Origin: Hormiphora californensis | Taxonomy: Eukaryota > Ctenophora > Tentaculata > Cydippida > Pleurobrachiidae | DNA: 64,000 nt | Direction: 5' to 3' | Assembly (NCBI GenBank): GCA_020137815.1 | Contig: CM035353.1 | Span: 1,761,459 to 1,825,458 of the forward strand | In this document: positions 21,235-31,969 of the stretch, piece after piece | Layout: the number at the start of each line of letters is the position of its first letter | How positions within the stretch are numbered: the stretch's first letter is position 1 | Notes under the pieces: generated by a model | Databases searched by the model: none | What the model was told of the DNA's origin: nothing | Seen by the model: the letters and a program-made list of their open reading frames with translations, nothing else | Program-made: the position numbers and the translations under genes

Positions 21235-21908
21235 CTGTTAACAAACCACAGTGTTTTACATGTTGTCCAACCCTAGAGGCCGCCGGTATACTCTACTAAC
21301 ACTATATATACAAATCGACCCTACTCTTATCTATCAAGGCGAGATTGGCCACTTTTCGGACCCTGGAGTAGTTGGCGTACGATACTCGGTACACTGTATG
21401 ACAGTTGTATCCTTCGAAGACTTCCTCCGTTTGCGTGGGGTCCCCGACGTTGCTCTTTTTCTCTTCCTTGATTATAGGTCGTAGGATCATGTGCAGGTGT
21501 CGGTTTTGGCATTAAAGATCCTCAGAATTTCTAATAGTGTAGGACTGTTTAGGACTGTATAGATCTATGTGGGATCTATGAAATTATATGCTTCAGTTCT
21601 TACTGCCTTTGATTAAGGTTATTTATTTTATCTATTATCTATTTTAAATACTTATTTTCTTCAATGTTAGTGAGGTAGACCCCAAGGTAGGACAGTAAAT
21701 TTACAGACTTTCTTGTCGGGCTGGAGCTCAGTGTTGATGTCTCCAAGGAGGGAAAAAGGTGGAGGGGGAAGGCTATCCGTGTCCACAATGGGTGTGGGAG
21801 AGGAGGTCATCATTATTTAGCTCCGGTCGTCCATCACCCCGGGTGTGGTTGAAACAAGATAGGGGAAGTGAGGTAACGAAGGGACGACACACGGATATGG
21901 GAGAGTAA

Positions 21909-21935
21909 TTTCGTAGATAGAATCTACATCATCAG
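21909..21935 (-). ncRNA. Hammerhead-like core with 6-bp helix II
   Basis: Minus strand CTGATGA, then GTAGAT-TCT-ATCTAC (perfect six-base-pair helix), then GAAA. A GGAC before the core and GTCC about 30 nt after it could pair as helix I. No ORF is attached, so it could be a solo Penelope end or a retrozyme-like element. This is the best helix II in the window. Confidence 0.5.
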
Positions 21936-22107
21936 TCCTAATAAAATATGGAATGTTAGAGCACACACTCTCGGAAAATATAAATATAAATCGAAATATA
22001 AATTATGGTGTTCCTGATTTCAGGAGGGAGCTCATAAATGCAGAGGAGTGCCGGAACAGCAGAAATCTTCGCAGAATCAAACGAGCTCACCCCATCCACG
22101 TTGCACC

Positions 22108-22314
22108 CTAGGGATAGTAATTTGGAATGGGGGACCTCGATCTGAACTGCTCCTTCAGCTCTATATATCTCGTGCTCTGGTGTACATCTTCAATATATCC
22201 ATCTGGCACTTTTCGCATTTTTTCCTGGTAATCGAAAATCGTATCCCGCACGGCAGGGCATTCTACTAATTCTTCTTCAGTTGTTCTGTAACAGAAGATT
22301 GCACAAACGTGCAC
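22108..22314 (-). pseudogene. Possible LINE downstream segment
   Basis: A 68-codon frame (for example CYRTTEEELVECPAVRDTIF) lies just 3' of the LINE RT fragment on the same strand. Its composition is protein-like. It may be the part of the LINE ORF2 following RT, but I do not recognise the sequence itself. Confidence 0.3.
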
Positions 22315-22439
22315 TCTTCATTATAATGCATTATCATTCCATTATTCTGTGGCGGTGCGATACAAAGTGACCGTATATATCCTTCCGACCTGGTCTGTCA
22401 AAGATCAACGGTATAACCTCTTGGCTCTTATTTCTTATC

Positions 22440-22941
22440 AAATACTCCAAAATATATTTCTGAATGTGTTTAATATACCTGTCAGTTCGTACAGGTATAT
22501 TTTGAAGAGTTCTGGTGACATTGGATGACCCTGCTGAGTGCCAATGAGCACTTCAATTCGTTCTGATAGTTTCCTGAGTAGCTTTATTTTGGCTGAAGAG
22601 CTGGTGTACATATCTTCCAGGACGCCAAAAAAGTTATCTCGGACCCCGTACCTCCAGAGCTTGAACAGAAGGGCTTCACGGCATACTGTGTCAAACGCCT
22701 TAGAATAATCAATGAAAGCCGAGTAAAGTCTAGCCGGCCTCGACCTTTCTAGGTTGTCACGCGTATTTCTCCAATATGGTTCTCAGGGTTAGCACGTGGT
22801 CCGCCGTTTCTGCCTCTTTGGTGCATTGCAGTTGATGAGACCGAAGATGATGATACAGTTTTCCTATACAGCTGCCAAGCGTAATAGCTCTGAAATTGTC
22901 TGGCTGTTCCCCTTTCGGAACTGTGCAGTACGAGGGGCACC
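22440..22941 (-). pseudogene. LINE reverse transcriptase fragment (palm)
   Basis: The minus strand reads RLYSAFIDYSKAFDTVCREA, then LLFKLWRYGVRDNFF, then SERIEVLIGTQQGHPMSPEL and FKIYL. 'FIDYSKAFD' is RT motif A with catalytic Asp. 'G-QQG-PMSP-LF-IY' is the non-LTR motif preceding the catalytic FADD block. The upstream part (to 22941) contains PLVLHSSERG in another frame. The copy stops before the FADD motif. Function would be target-primed reverse transcription; here it is a dead remnant. Confidence 0.85.
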
Positions 22942-23284
22942 TATAGCGACAGACACGACTGGATAGCCGGGTACTTTCATATTTTCGTAGAAACCAATTT
23001 TTATGCAGGTCTCTGTCATGTACTATATTCTCCGGGTAAATGTTGCCGAACAGTTTTCCGGTGTTTAAATTTGTCGAGAGTATATAAGGTCGTGGTTACA
23101 ACTTTCGAATGCCTTACTGAAATCGAAGTAATGTATCGCTTGACTATTCAATTTCGGTGTATAACATCATCATCAGTAGCTAAGATCTACTCTGTTCTCT
23201 TCGATCTCCTCACACGGTCACGACGGTTTTGTGTAACTCGTCTCCTACCAGTGACACTCTGTGTTCGATTACGTACGATAATGC

Positions 23285-23445
23285 CTTGTCAGTTTTGCCT
23301 TCACTCTAAATTACCTATTTAGAATCAAAGGAAAGGCAAAACTGACCCAAGGCAAAACTGTCAACACCTGGGGTAAACCGCAGTTTTGCCTTCGATAAAT
23401 ATAACGAAGGCAAAACTGATGTTGACAGTTTTGCCTTTACTTCGA
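23285..23445. repeat. Cluster of six copies of a 13-bp motif in alternating orientation
   Basis: The motif 'aaggcaaaactga/g' appears three times forward (about 23332, 23353, 23406) and three times reversed (23293, 23381, 23424), with 'tgttgacag' or 'ctgtcaac' next to two of them. Several pairs can form hairpins. Spacing is irregular, so it is not a CRISPR-type array. Confidence 0.75.
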
Positions 23446-23544
23446 ATATAGATTACAGGACAAATTAAACAATGTAGTTTGTTAGTCTGAATAAAATAAA
23501 TCTGAACAAATCTGAACTCTGAATTTTACAATATTACACACACT

Positions 23545-23907
23545 TTAAACAAGACGGCTCAATGATCGGCAGTATAACGCTGTTCCAACAAGTCCGTAGT
23601 TGGTAATGGCCTTCTTAATCTGTTCATCATTGTCCAGGTATTTATCCTCTTTCTTGCTCCAGATACTGTTCCAGTCAGGCAGTGTTCTATGTGAATTGTG
23701 GATCTCCGCCTGCTTGTTGAACTGGGTAAGAGCTTCTGTATGTCCAGCAGAGGGTCCAGTAGGATTGGTTGCAATATCTGAGTGGCTAGGACAGGTTGTG
23801 CAGGAGTACTGGAGGATGAATGTCCCGTCAGGTTTGAAGGTGAGATTGTCCAGGAGGGTCTTGGTGCATAGAGTACAGTCGCCAAAACTAGAAGAGGAAG
23901 AACTCAT
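23545..23907 (-). CDS. Unidentified 120-residue ORF with two CxxC motifs
   Basis: ATG-initiated on the minus strand: MSSSSSSFGDCTLCTKTLLD, then GTFILQYSCTTC, and a polar C-terminal half (HRTLPDWNSIWSKKEDKYLD). CTLC and CTTC are 21 residues apart, a spacing that could hold one zinc ion in a ribbon. No signal peptide or membrane segment. It may be a small host gene or a transposon ORF. No neighbour suggests a role. Confidence 0.4.
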   Translation of the reverse strand: MSSSSSSFGDCTLCTKTLLDNLTFKPDGTFILQYSCTTCPSHSDIATNPTGPSAGHTEALTQFNKQAEIHNSHRTLPDWNSIWSKKEDKYLDNDEQIKKAITNYGLVGTALYCRSLSRLV

Positions 23908-24231
23908 GTTGTGTCAGAAATAAACTGCCGCCTCGTCTCTGTTTGGCCGGCCGGCCGGTATTCCCTTTAAAATATAATCTTCCCTAGGATCGGAGCTCCG
24001 TTCTCCTTCCACATGTATCGCTCGAAATTTCCTCCGTTTTGTTGAATACAAGCTGCCGCGCTTTTCTTCACTGAGTGGCGGCCCTGGTATATAGAGAAGG
24101 CTAGTGGTCGAAGCAGCTCGCTCAATAGCCGCTCGATGGAAATGTTCATAATATTTTTTATTCTACATAATATTTTTATTCAGTTGGTTCTTGTTGCTCA
24201 ATAAATCAGTTGATAATCGTTAGTACTGTAA

Positions 24232-25051
24232 TTATGAATCCAATGATAGGCAGATAGGAAGACAAATCATTTCCCTGGGCCGGGCAACAGTGCTGTAGTT
24301 CTTGACCCACTTCCTAACATAATTCAGGGCTCCCATCACCTTCATAACTTCTTTCTTTGATTCTGGGGCTCGGAGGTTCATCAGGTCTTTCACACGGTCC
24401 TCTGTTATCTTGACTTCCTGAGCTGTCACTGCTACACCAACAAATTCGACCTGTGGTCGAAGGAGCTTCGTCTTATCAGTGCATACTTTTAGCCCCGCTG
24501 AGCCGAGTCTTTGTAACAGTTTCTCCAATCTGTCTAGGTGATCTGCCGTTGATGATGAAGATAGGAACAGGTCGTCGATGAAAAACACTACTTGGTCTAT
24601 AGGAAGGGTCCCCAGAAGTTTCTGCATCATCCTGGTGAATTTAGAGCTACTAGCTCTATGACCCATTACCATGCGACCGAAACAAAGCTGTTGGCCTCTG
24701 TATAAAAAGGCAGTGGTGTTCTTGGATTCTTCTGTGTAAGGCACCTGCCAAAATCCCTTGCTTAGATCTAGTGAGCTGAATAACGCGTCTCCTCCTATTC
24801 TGTCCAGTGTCCAAAACATGATTGAGATTCGGTAGGGGGTAGCTATCACCTACAGACTCCTTGTTGAGATTTCGTAAGTCAGCTACCAATCTGTAGGCCC
24901 CAGGGGTTTTCTTCTTTACCAAAAATATTGATGAATTCCAGTCCGAGGGCTCTGCAAGCGTCTCAACTATACCGGCTCGCATCATTTCTCCAATATTTGG
25001 GTTTATCATAAGGAAAAACATGCATAGCCTTTCGTGCGTTCGAGATGGCAT
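24232..25051 (-). pseudogene. Ty3-like retrotransposon reverse transcriptase, frameshifted
   Basis: The first frame (25051 to about 24840) has AGIVETLAEPSDWNSSIFLV and GAYRLVADLRNLN. The second frame (24849-24232) has FSSLDLSKGFWQVPYTEESK, VVFFIDDLFL and LQRLGSAGLKVCTDKTKLL. These correspond to RT motifs 1-2, A (DLSKGFWQ), C (F-IDD, a variant of Y-xDD) and D/E of Ty3/Gypsy-type RT. One frameshift near 24840 separates the halves. The frame leaves homology at the start of the RNase H region. The element is inactive. Confidence 0.85.
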
Positions 25052-25329
25052 CCTGTATATTTAATACAGTCCATTCTCCGGCGTGCCGGTACCGCGGTAT
25101 CATTACCAGCTTGTGACGAAAAATAGTTATCAGCATATAATCGAGGCCAAGTGTTCTTGAGGGGCTTCGTCAACTCTTACCTTTCTTCTCCCCTGGTTAT
25201 GCTTTCCTCGTTGATCCTCCCTATGAGTCTATCAATGTTGGGGAATTTTGTTATATCCTTGGGTAAGGACACAGCTGATCAGATTCAAATCCAAAATTTT
25301 ATTCCAGAGGTTTTAGCAGGTCCCACTAA

Positions 25330-25490
25330 GTAGCCACGACATCGTCCATAGGAAATAATTGGCCATATACTCGTTTGTTTTGTTGGGTGTCGGAAACAAT
25401 GTGGAAACCGCTTCCAGATGTTATAGGTAGTGGCAGGCTATATTCTGCAGCACAGGCACAGCCTGTATCCTAGTTGATATCCTCGTTTTA
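25330..25490 (-). pseudogene. Possible retropepsin-like segment upstream of RT
   Basis: The minus strand reads DTGCACAAEYSLPLPI, in the right place (5' of RT) for a retroviral-type aspartic protease whose active site is D-T/S-G. The rest of the domain is not recognisable and stops interrupt the link to RT. Speculative. Confidence 0.25.
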
Positions 25491-26040
25491 TGTTTTATTT
25501 TATAGAAATTAATTAATCATATTCCTCCCGGTTCCCTTGAGCTGTAACCAAGGCTTAATCGTTGAATCACGCATTACCAGCTGTAAGCGAACTGTGAAAA
25601 ATTAGGACCTAACTCCAAAACAACTTTCTTCTGGGGAGTCAAAATGGTCAAGAGGGTTGCATCGATTTCAGTCTCTCACCATGTGCAAGAAATAACCGGG
25701 CCTGATCCCGCCACCAGGTTTCGGTAACACCGGTAACTCGATGGTCCTTACTGATTAATATATTTCCAGAGCTTCCTCTGCAGAAACTCGCATGTAGGGT
25801 TTCCTCCTAGTAGTTTTAGGTCAAACGGTACACGTTGATGAGTGAGCCCCTTCCTTTATTTCCTATCTAAGGCAAAAGTACTGCGGCTTGCAGGTACCAC
25901 CTAGGATAGGATGTGTCAGGTTCGCGTAACAACTCTTCTTCCTCAGTGACCCCTGGGGCCGGGAGAGGTGGTGGCGCATCATTCCTGCTCACATCCATGA
26001 TAGCTATGTAGAGAAGTAATATTAGGGGTAGAGAGGCTGG

Positions 26041-26241
26041 TTACAACCTGTCTGGTTGCCTTAGAAGTCCCCGTGGGCGGAGACCTGCAGGGCGTTCCCC
26101 TAATTGGACCTGGTTGTCCGTTGTCAGCTGTGTTGACAACAGTTCCTGGCTTCTCTCTACAACACCTCCTCTGTTTCCAGGCTGGTATGGTTTGAGCTTG
26201 GAAACATTAACAACTCTCTCTTCGCCTGGGAACTATACAAT
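26041..26241 (-). pseudogene. Ty3-like integrase C-terminal tail
   Basis: The minus strand reads PGEERVVNVSKLKPYQPGNR and runs to a stop about 45 codons later. 'V-NVS-LKPY' marks the end of integrase in many Ty3/Gypsy pol proteins. It lies 5' of the RT on the same strand, the reverse of the usual RT-then-integrase order, so it belongs to a second copy or to a rearranged element. Confidence 0.6.
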
Positions 26242-26574
26242 ATCACACGCAAACTAGGAATCAGAAATCAGATACTGTATCAGATAATAAATTGTTCGAT
26301 CTTTTCTCCCTCTCCTCGTTTGTTAATAGTTAGGTTAGAGTTATCGTTAGTTTAATCTCGTTCAGTGGGATCCATTCTGGTTTTACTCTGGGCTCGCCAG
26401 ACGACTTACCCTTGCCCAGCATTTCGAAAGAGGTCGCTTCTCGTTCCTCTTTGATCTGTACTCCCTCTTCTGTACTACGATAGTAGCAGCTCCTTGGTCA
26501 GTTGATCGAGGATCACGGTGACCTTGGTTTCATTCATCTGAGAAAGTTTCGCGAGCAGCCCCTTGTGGAGTCCG

Positions 26575-26835
26575 GTTGTCCTAGTGGAGAGGACGGGGTG
26601 GTTGGGGATGTTGCAAGCAGAGTAATACGATAGGACTGGGAATCCTCGGCGGGGATGCCAATCTGTAATTGTCCGGGTTGTTGGTCGCACCATTTTTATA
26701 TGGAGCACAGTGGTGATAGAAGTTAACTAAATCACTTTTTATCATTATGTAGTCACAAAATGTACCGTAAAACCTGATTGGTGTCCAACTGTCGCGGGTG
26801 TATGATAATTTCAGAATGTCTAGTGTTGGCAAATC
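26575..26835 (-). pseudogene. LINE RT scrap
   Basis: Minus-strand reading NFYHHCAPYKNGATNNPDNY resembles the 'W----P--KNGDP-DP-NYR' block before RT. Parts are repeated at 31385-31440 and relate to 22858-22935, so three scraps of one LINE family are scattered here. Confidence 0.5.
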
Positions 26836-27061
26836 TTTGATAACTTAGAATAAATAAAATCTTTGATATAACTTAAAATAAAGGAAGCCGGTATGCAATC
26901 CATGTTTTTAACATACCCTAACAACCTCGTCGGAACGTCATCCAAGGCTGGGTGCGTCAAATCTGGATGGCTTCTTTAGGGAATGTGCAGATCCGGGCGG
27001 TAATTAACTTTGAGCTCTATCTCAAGTTCCGCCGTGTTGTGGAAGAAGAACCCTTTCCATG

Positions 27062-27830
27062 CTAACAATTACGGAGGTATTCCTTGGCATCAAAAAGCAG
27101 GTCCCATTTGTTGCTCAGCACACAATAACTGAGGTTATTAGCTTTAATCAACTCCTCTAACACTGTTTTCTTGGACCTCTCTCCTCCTCGGACAACAGTT
27201 CGCACTGCCCGGTGCCACTCGGACAGCCTACGGTATACGGCAAACCGGACACGTTGGACTTCCACATGGTACAATCTCTCGACCCCTAAATTGTACAGTC
27301 GGGCCCAACTTCCTGTTGGTGGGGATCTTGTCCTGTCTCCATACCTGCAGCCGTGTGGGCACTGTGTCCCGTTCAAGGGATTGTTGCCACATAAGTCGGT
27401 AGGCACAGGCCGCGAGTTGGAATCCAGTCTTCCAGTGTTGGTTCTTTCAAATCCTTCTTCTTCACCACTTTCTTGGCCTTCGCACAGCCTTTCATCAGTT
27501 TCTTAACCAGACTTTTCACCAAATGCCACACATCAAAGTGGTGACGGATGTAGGATTTTTCTTCCCTCATCCACTTCCTCAGTGAGCCATTGCGGTCAGA
27601 CGTCAGTGACGAGATCGTTGATCACCACTCCTTGGTCCTCTAGCATCTTGATCGCTGCCTTCGCCGCCTCCAACTCCAGATCTTTCTTCTGTGTCTAGCA
27701 GCCCTTCCATACCAGACACACTGCTACAACATACCCTTGGTCGTCCATGATGCTGTAGCAGCAGTATTTAGCAGTCTTGCCAGGTGAGTCAAATTGTCCA
27801 TCCGCTGACAACACCACTCTCGCCAATGTT
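27062..27830 (-). pseudogene. DDE transposase remnant (possibly Kolobok-type)
   Basis: In order on the minus strand: ADGQFDSPGKTAKYCCYSIM, then KAAIKMLEDQGVVINDLVTD, then SYIRHHFDVWHLVKSLVKKL, then HRAVRTVVRGGERSKKTVLE. The pattern 'GD---DSPG--AKY-TY----D', 'I-TDR--', 'H-FDVWH--KS--KKL' recurs in large uncharacterised transposase proteins of invertebrates and fish. The Asp residues in the first and second blocks are likely catalytic. Several stops and frame changes break it, and the expected Arg after VTD has been lost to a stop region. Family name is tentative. Confidence 0.6.
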
Positions 27831-27839
27831 TTCAACATC

Positions 27840-29225
27840 TGAATCTCGACTTGAGAACATCGATCGCCCTCTCAATACTGCATCTGCACTTTTTGTGTGC
27901 TTTGTTGTAGTTGATCTCTTCGGCGTTCGTTGTTGGTTAAGCAAATGGGACCATCAAAAACAGTACCTATTTCCTGGGCTGTTGCAGTGCTACACTGTGA
28001 CCATATATAACTATGTACTTGCTGGTCTGTTAAAATATGTTAAAAAGGTTAAAAATATTTTATTTTATCTTTTTAAATAATTATTTATATTATTTATGTC
28101 TCTGCTTCCAGAGGTCCCCAAAGCCACCGAAATGGGCGGAGGGGGCGCCATCCCAGCCATGTTGGCTCGGATGGTGTCTTGGGTCCGGCTACGCAAACCA
28201 GAAGCTGAAAGACCCCATGGCTGCTCTAAGAACCCATGCCCTGTCATCTAGACCCGCAACGAACTCCGGGGTGACGTCCACAAAGGCAGTGGTACCAGCA
28301 TTCCCCTCTACCTCTGGGAGAAGTTGAACAATTTCAATTCCCCCTGATAAACCGGCTATGAGAGGAGGTATGGGTCCATTCGCCACCCACAGCATATTAT
28401 TGATGGTAATGCTGCTGGGCTGTTGCAGTGCTACAAAGTGACCATATACCTACTTGCTGATCTGTCAAAGATCAAGAGTCATCTTATTTTCTTTTTAAAT
28501 ACTCAAATGACTAATTATAGCCATATGATTCAATTATATTCCTATGCATATTCTTTATAAGGTTTTTATAGTTTGGATTCTCTACTCCAAATGCATTGTT
28601 ACCACCCTCAGAGACATTGTTGGTCCTCGGGTAACCATCTAATGTTCGCTGGTAGCAATTCCAGTGATGATCCTTGGTATGACTCTCTGTCTTTCAGTAG
28701 AATCATTTCATAGTGGTAAAATACCCCACTTTTTATGGGGAATCTCGTGTCCTGTCCTCCAGGATTTCCTTCCTGGTCATTATATTATGGGTATTTTAGC
28801 ATCCTATTTCTATACAAATATATGTTATAAAAGATATCAAATATAAAATGGCTCACAGCCGGATCTCTGCGGGCCGCGCTAGACTTGCCAAATAATCCTT
28901 GGTTACGTTTTTGGTACGCCTCCGCAGCCCACCCTGCGTGCCTCAGTTTTCAGCTTCTCCGTCAGCACCCGAACATTGGCCTGGTTGACGTGTGACTATC
29001 TGAACTCCTAGGCCTGCATACCGGGAGTGTCACCTAACACCGGTCAACCAGCTACCCGTTCCATCCACAAGTTCTTCCCTGGTGTCGTCAGCTGTGACCA
29101 CCACGGTCGAAGCAGCTGGATTCCTGCGGGCCGCTGGACTTGCCAAATTATAAGTCTTGGTTCGCCACCGCCAGAACTGTGCCAAATACCTTCTTCGATG
29201 TGACATAATTTTTACAACCGATTTC
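27840..29225. other. No recognisable gene; dispersed repeat pieces
   Basis: The phrase 'tgggctgttgcagtgctaca' occurs at 27977 and 28418 with similar followers. A second pair ('gcgggccgc...gacttgccaaat') lies at 28868 and 29127. ORFs here overlap on both strands and have no motifs. Confidence 0.4.
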
Positions 29226-29275
29226 ATTGTTCATCTCCAAACTATATAGCATATAGTTTGGAGATGAACAATGAA
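29226..29275. repeat. Perfect palindrome
   Basis: 'tttcattgttcatctccaaa' and its reverse complement flank a short 'ctatatagcatatag' centre. Likely a minimal hairpin element. Confidence 0.8.
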
Positions 29276-30257
29276 ATATATAGTATAAACTCAATGCTGG
29301 ACATCAGCTCTCAAACGGGTAGCAGTGGCCATGGTTAGTCAATCAAGGTGGCAGGAATTAGTAAGAGTTAGTTGGGGGGGGGGTGGAGAAAGGTAGTTGT
29401 AGCAGGAGCTCGAAAAACGTGACCAAAGTACGATGGCAATTGCACACGGCCCAGTGAATTACACACAATTTTCCTTATTATTGCTCTGCGACAGTTAAAT
29501 GTCGCCCCTACTGATCACAACCACAGAATCCACGTCCATTGAGATCTCAAGGAGGGTCCTCTCCAAGTTATCATTATATCCTCAGTCATTATCACTAAAT
29601 CGTCATAGGAACCTAGCCGGTACCGAGGCCGGCATCGGGGAAGATCTCAAATTAACTTCCTCCCTTTCTTTCTATATTTCTATTAGGATATGTGATCCCC
29701 CAGAAGGGGAGTTGAAAAGTTTGAAACTATGTTATGATTTAATATATTTATATATCCTAGTATTAAATAATTCTTGCTGGCTGGTTGAATAGGCCTTTGG
29801 CGCCCTCTCCAGTTGTGAATACGGAAAGACAAGTTTAATCAACCGGTTGTTAACGCTTTCTCCGTCTCTGACAGTTAGTCCCTTAATTATCGGGGGCTGT
29901 AGGAGTGGAGAGAAGGTGACCGGGAATCTAGACAGGAGCCACCGCTCTATAGCCTTTTTATCTTCGACCGCCTCGTCCACTCTTAGATACCCTATTATCA
30001 CCGTCCTTTTTTGTGCTCTCTAGAGTGCACAGGTGGGTCAAATTCTCGTGGAAGATAAGAATTTCGTCTTATGGATCGTTGATTTGGGGTCCGTGAGCCT
30101 GTGGGGGTATGGTCTAGTTAATTTAGGTGGGTGAGATAACAAATTGAGACAACACTCGGAAATCCTAGCTGAATGACCCATAATTATAGCTATATGATTC
30201 AATATAAGTATTATAATAATCAATTTAATTTAACACACAGGATATAAAGTATCGGAT

Positions 30258-30345
30258 AATAGTTTGTAGAGATGGTATCTCCTTCCGGCTGGGTCAACAG
30301 GGACAAAATGAAATTACGGTGGTTTATTAAACGGTTTCGATGTAC
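30258..30345 (-). repeat. Second copy of the Penelope-type end seen at 3476-3560
   Basis: 'gagatggtatctccttccgg' and about 70 following bases match 3479-3560. The hammerhead CTGATGA box is missing here, so this copy is truncated. Confidence 0.6.
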
Positions 30346-30568
30346 CTTGTGTCCGGACTTGTCTTTGTGTGAGATATAGATAGCGCTGTTTAGGTTGTTT
30401 TGTCCGGATATTGCAAGCGTTAGCTCATGTGTAAGTTCACTTTATGTTCAGTTTGAGGAGGAGGTAGTGCTATCTTACCCGGGGATGTATATCAGTTCTC
30501 TTGGGGAACCCTTTCCGGCACAAGGTTATCATTTCCCTTCACGAAGATGGCTCTTCCTGATTTAGTCC

Positions 30569-30607
30569 TTTCACGGGGGCAGGGGACTCCCCCTGCCCCC
30601 GTGAAAT
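30569..30607. repeat. 39-bp GC-rich palindrome
   Basis: 'ttcacgggggcaggggact' is followed by its reverse complement around a one- or two-base centre. Could act as a hairpin or terminator-like stem in RNA, but nothing nearby is transcribed as far as I can tell. Confidence 0.8.
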
Positions 30608-30749
30608 TAAACACATCGGCTGTGCCCTATAGGGTCTAACGGTGCCGGGGAGGGATTTGGAGTTGGACGTGATTGTCATTGATCATGTTTTTCGTTTCGG
30701 CCATGAGGTCCGAATTTCATAGCATTAGATAAAATTAAATTCAGCTGTA

Positions 30750-30975
30750 TAGGTTGACATTCGCCTCATCCAGGTATATGATGTTGTCCTTAAAGTTAGG
30801 GTCTGCAGCATTAAGGGAGAGGAACTTCCTGGAGAATGTCAGTCGGGATCCAAAGTCCATGGGTTTCAGAGCCTAAACACGGCGGTAGTGGTAGAGGGGT
30901 AGTTTCATTTCGTTTTTCATAACACGGCCGTGAAGGCTAGATTTTGAGATGTTGGTTCCTTACCTGGTGTAAACA
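30750..30975 (-). pseudogene. IS630/mariner-like transposase, N-terminal-to-central fragment
   Basis: The minus strand reads ISKSSLHGRVMKNEMKLPLY, then LKPMDFGSRLTFSRKFLSLN, then DNIIYLDEANVNLYS. This is the order HTH end ('-SKSTVHR-LK'), 'R--F----L', and the DEA motif with the second-block catalytic Asp. It complements the central and C-terminal fragments elsewhere in the window. A stop interrupts it. Confidence 0.65.
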
Positions 30976-31319
30976 CAACTCGGATGCGAAGAGTGTGTGA
31001 CCGTATGAATGAAATAACAAACTCAGAAAATGATTCACTAATACAGGGAAGTTTAAGTAAATAAATATAATCAACTGCAACAATATAAAGCAAGGGTACC
31101 AAGGTATACCCGGCCCTGCAGGACGCCAGCCAGAATCTGGAATATGCCAGTCTGCCAAGAGTGAAGCGACCTTTTTTATTTTCAAATAATAACACTATTT
31201 CTGTCTGTCTTTATTTTATTTTTATCTAATCAAAGGTTTTAATTTTATATTTTATACTTTGGGCTCCCTTGTTGGCTGACGGCGTCTGGGTTTCCAGTCA
31301 TGAAAATGCAAAACAGAAG

Positions 31320-31440
31320 GATGTTGCTGTACAGTTTTCCTATACAGCTGTCAACCGTAATTAGCTCTGTAGTTATCCGGTTTGTTGGTGGCACCCTTTT
31401 TATGGAGCACAGCTCGGTGATAAATCACTTTTTATAGCCA
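31320..31440 (-). pseudogene. LINE RT scrap
   Basis: Minus strand reads ITELCSIKRVPPTNRITTEL followed by TVDSCIGKLY, a diverged version of the block at 26575-26760 and 22860-22935. Confidence 0.45.
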
Positions 31441-31449
31441 TTAAAAAAT

Positions 31450-31690
31450 ATGTGATCTCGCTATTATATATACCTTTGACTTAACTGACTTATGGCGGCC
31501 GGAGAGGTCGAGTAGTACTGAACGATCTCCAGTTATCCCGGTTGCACATAAGTTCAAGCATTTCGTTACTATTATCACACACCCGTCCAGGTCTTGTAAT
31601 AGGACATCTGGGAAGGTTAGTAACGGGCGGCCACGCCGCGCCTGGCCATGAGCTGGTTTCCACATAAATAGTTCCACATATAAAGTACCT
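31450..31690 (-). pseudogene. LINE ORF2 C-terminal segment
   Basis: Minus-strand reading WKPAHGQARRGRPLLTFPDV followed by LLQDLDG matches the basic 'R-RGRP--TY-D-L--D' tail that ends ORF2 of several CR1/L2-type LINEs. It lies 3' of the RT fragment at 31970-32520 on the same strand, so both may come from one internally deleted copy. Confidence 0.55.
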
Positions 31691-31969
31691 TTGATAACTT
31701 TAAAATAAAGGAAGCCGGTATGCAATCCAGGTTTTTAACGTACCCTAACAACCTCGTCCGGACGTCATCCAAGACTATAGGTTCTAAATATTTTCCCGGT
31801 AAAAAACAACTTAAAGGTTGACAAGATACCTAAAACTTTTCGTATATCGTCTTATTTTGATTTATCATTAATTTTCAGCATTTTTTCAGAATTTTTTGTC
31901 GGCTAGAAATATGTGCAAAATAGGGGGTGATCTACTGACAAATGAGTGTGCCTTTTTTTAAATTGATAA

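Larger units (their letters stand above)
20233..21308 (+). mobile_element. Penelope-like element with inverted terminal copies
   Basis: Arms of about 281 bp (20233-20513 and 21028-21308) are near-perfect inverted copies. Between them the plus strand encodes the end of a GIY-YIG-type reading frame. Each arm holds a hammerhead-like core facing outward-appropriate orientation. 5'-truncated Penelope-like copies with an inverted terminal segment are known. The sequence 'atatatacaaatcg' occurs just left (about 20182-20195) and directly right (21304-21317) of the unit, so the true left end may extend about 40 bp beyond the arm, with this as target duplication. Confidence 0.75.

Noticed and set aside
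23285-23445. CRISPR-like array
   Set aside because: Repeats are in both orientations, spacers are irregular, and the context is eukaryotic.
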